Below are positions 6,836 to 7,597 of a stretch of 7,597 bases of DNA, in pieces. Below the pieces are notes generated by a model. It was not told the origin of the DNA. It worked only from the letters and a program-made list of their open reading frames with translations, and searched no databases. Location: assembly GCA_031278595.1 (NCBI GenBank), contig JAITKE010000079.1, positions 1 to 7,597 of the forward strand. The letters run 5' to 3'. The position numbers were made by a program, and so were the translations under genes. How positions within the stretch are numbered: position 1 is the stretch's first letter; each line of letters starts with the position of its first letter. This DNA is from Puniceicoccales bacterium. GTDB lineage: Bacteria > Verrucomicrobiota > Verrucomicrobiia > Opitutales > JAIRLG01.

Positions 6836-7561
6836 TTATTGAGGAAATCCGAACAAATTCTCGTCGGACGGGAAAACTGATGAATATTCAGGAGCGTTAA
6901 GGACATCACCATCAAAAGCCGATGGATACTCAAAAGCGTCCCAGTCGCCATACCCCAAATTCCCAAAACCGGGATTATCTCCATAATATGAAAGTCCTTC
7001 GAAAGGCCCTTGACCACCCGGAACCTGGCCCAGATCGCCGGGAACTTGATCCGGCACAGCAGGTACCGGCGCGGTTGTTCTCAGTGAACCAGCTCGGGGA
7101 GCGATGACCTTCCAATGAGCACGGCACTCCGATGCCGATCTATTCCACCTATTTATCCTCATGATCCGCGAAACCGCCTCCCAATCGACGAAAGTCTCGT
7201 TTTCGCGCTGGTCTACACATTCAACGAACAGTCGATTTTCATCGTCTTTCCAATTGCGTCTCAACACAGCATACTCTCCACGGAATCTCAATTTTGGATT
7301 ATGCTTTTTTAAACAACTATCCCAGCGATGGCGACACGCCTCCACCGTTCGCGTAGATTCAAATCCTAACTCCATTCGCCGTTGATTAACCGCATCGGCA
7401 CAATCCTTCCAACTGATCTCCAGATTCTCTTGGCTTGCTTTGATAAATTCAATTATTATTCTGTCCTCTCCTGTACCCCACCACTCGGCATGCCCCATGG
7501 ACAAAGTGCCAAACAGACAACTGAGCACCGCTAGACGAATCTTTCTCCCCATTATTTTCAT
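6836..7561 (-). CDS. Exported protein with two Myb/SANT-like repeats and an acidic aromatic-rich tail
   Basis: This 241-aa protein is not assigned to a named family. Residues 1-25 look like a Sec signal peptide: basic GRKIR, hydrophobic LAVLSCLFGTL, and a likely cleavage after GHA (23-25). Two Myb/SANT-like repeats follow. Repeat 1 has Trp28, Trp51 and Trp80 with TRTVEACRHRW at its end. Repeat 2 has Trp104, Trp127 and Trp150 with RSASECRAHWK. Residues 163-241 contain no Lys or Arg, 12 Asp/Glu and 13 aromatics, with a Val-Pro-Gly-rich start, so the tail is probably disordered. The ATG at 7561 is chosen because it fits the signal peptide; a GTG five codons upstream (7576) is possible, and an in-frame TAG closes the frame just before it. 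No good ribosome binding site is seen. The gene is visibly AT-richer than its neighbours. A lipoprotein reading (VLSC) is less likely because the box is non-canonical. Confidence 0.75.
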   Translation of the reverse strand: MKIMGRKIRLAVLSCLFGTLSMGHAEWWGTGEDRIIIEFIKASQENLEISWKDCADAVNQRRMELGFESTRTVEACRHRWDSCLKKHNPKLRFRGEYAVLRRNWKDDENRLFVECVDQRENETFVDWEAVSRIMRINRWNRSASECRAHWKVIAPRAGSLRTTAPVPAVPDQVPGDLGQVPGGQGPFEGLSYYGDNPGFGNLGYGDWDAFEYPSAFDGDVLNAPEYSSVFPSDENLFGFPQ

Positions 7562-7597
7562 GCAAAAAACAAGCACATACTAGGACATTTTCCTGAC

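Noticed and set aside
6802..7017. 71-codon minus-strand frame between the SANT and epimerase-like genes
   Set aside because: It overlaps the acidic tail of the SANT gene in another frame and shows no family motif.

Overview
The window comes from a GC-rich diderm bacterium. UppS and CdsA serve peptidoglycan and phospholipid synthesis. CdsA has an 'AKFSDVSG' stretch and a 'PGIGG' variant of the CDP-alcohol signature, which I associate with the PVC superphylum (Verrucomicrobiota/Chlamydiota). That placement is tentative because nothing here is a formal phylogenetic marker. No tRNA, rRNA, CRISPR array or transposase gene was seen.

Layout: 1-363 is intergenic and packed with perfect hairpins. 364-2658 is a tight minus-strand operon, uppS-cdsA-rsmI (undecaprenyl diphosphate synthase, phosphatidate cytidylyltransferase, 16S rRNA C1402 2'-O-methyltransferase). 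2659-3245 is a divergent, repeat-rich intergenic region. 3246-5444 (+) is glgB, the glycogen branching enzyme. 5445-5802 is a convergent intergenic region with two large folded repeats. 5803-6780 (-) encodes a GalE-type epimerase homologue whose catalytic Tyr and Lys are replaced. 6836-7561 (-) encodes a protein with a Sec-type signal peptide, two Myb/SANT-like repeats and an acidic, aromatic-rich tail. This last gene is visibly more AT-rich than the rest.

The most striking non-coding signal is a family of cloverleaf-shaped palindromic elements. Each has an outer stem enclosing three consecutive hairpin arms, with little or no unpaired sequence at the junction. Four copies are clear: 1-81 (left stem cut by the window edge), 254-335, 2904-2991 and 5463-5573 plus 5675-5785 as a fifth, the first being partial. 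A partial relative lies at 82-157. The design is kept while the arm sequences differ greatly. The two closest copies carry two compensatory base-pair changes in the same arm. Two arms of the 5463 copy are closed by GCGAAGC, a known hyper-stable single-stranded DNA mini-hairpin. The copies at 254 and 2904 sit inside longer direct repeats (159-335 and 2779-2991) that bracket the uppS-cdsA-rsmI operon.

The three operon genes are housekeeping functions (cell envelope lipids and ribosome modification), and glgB is central glycogen metabolism. The epimerase-like gene and the secreted SANT protein form a separate same-strand pair with a 55-base gap. Their joint role is unknown. A secreted Myb-like protein with an activation-domain-like tail would fit a nucleus-targeting effector of a host-associated bacterium, but that is inference only.
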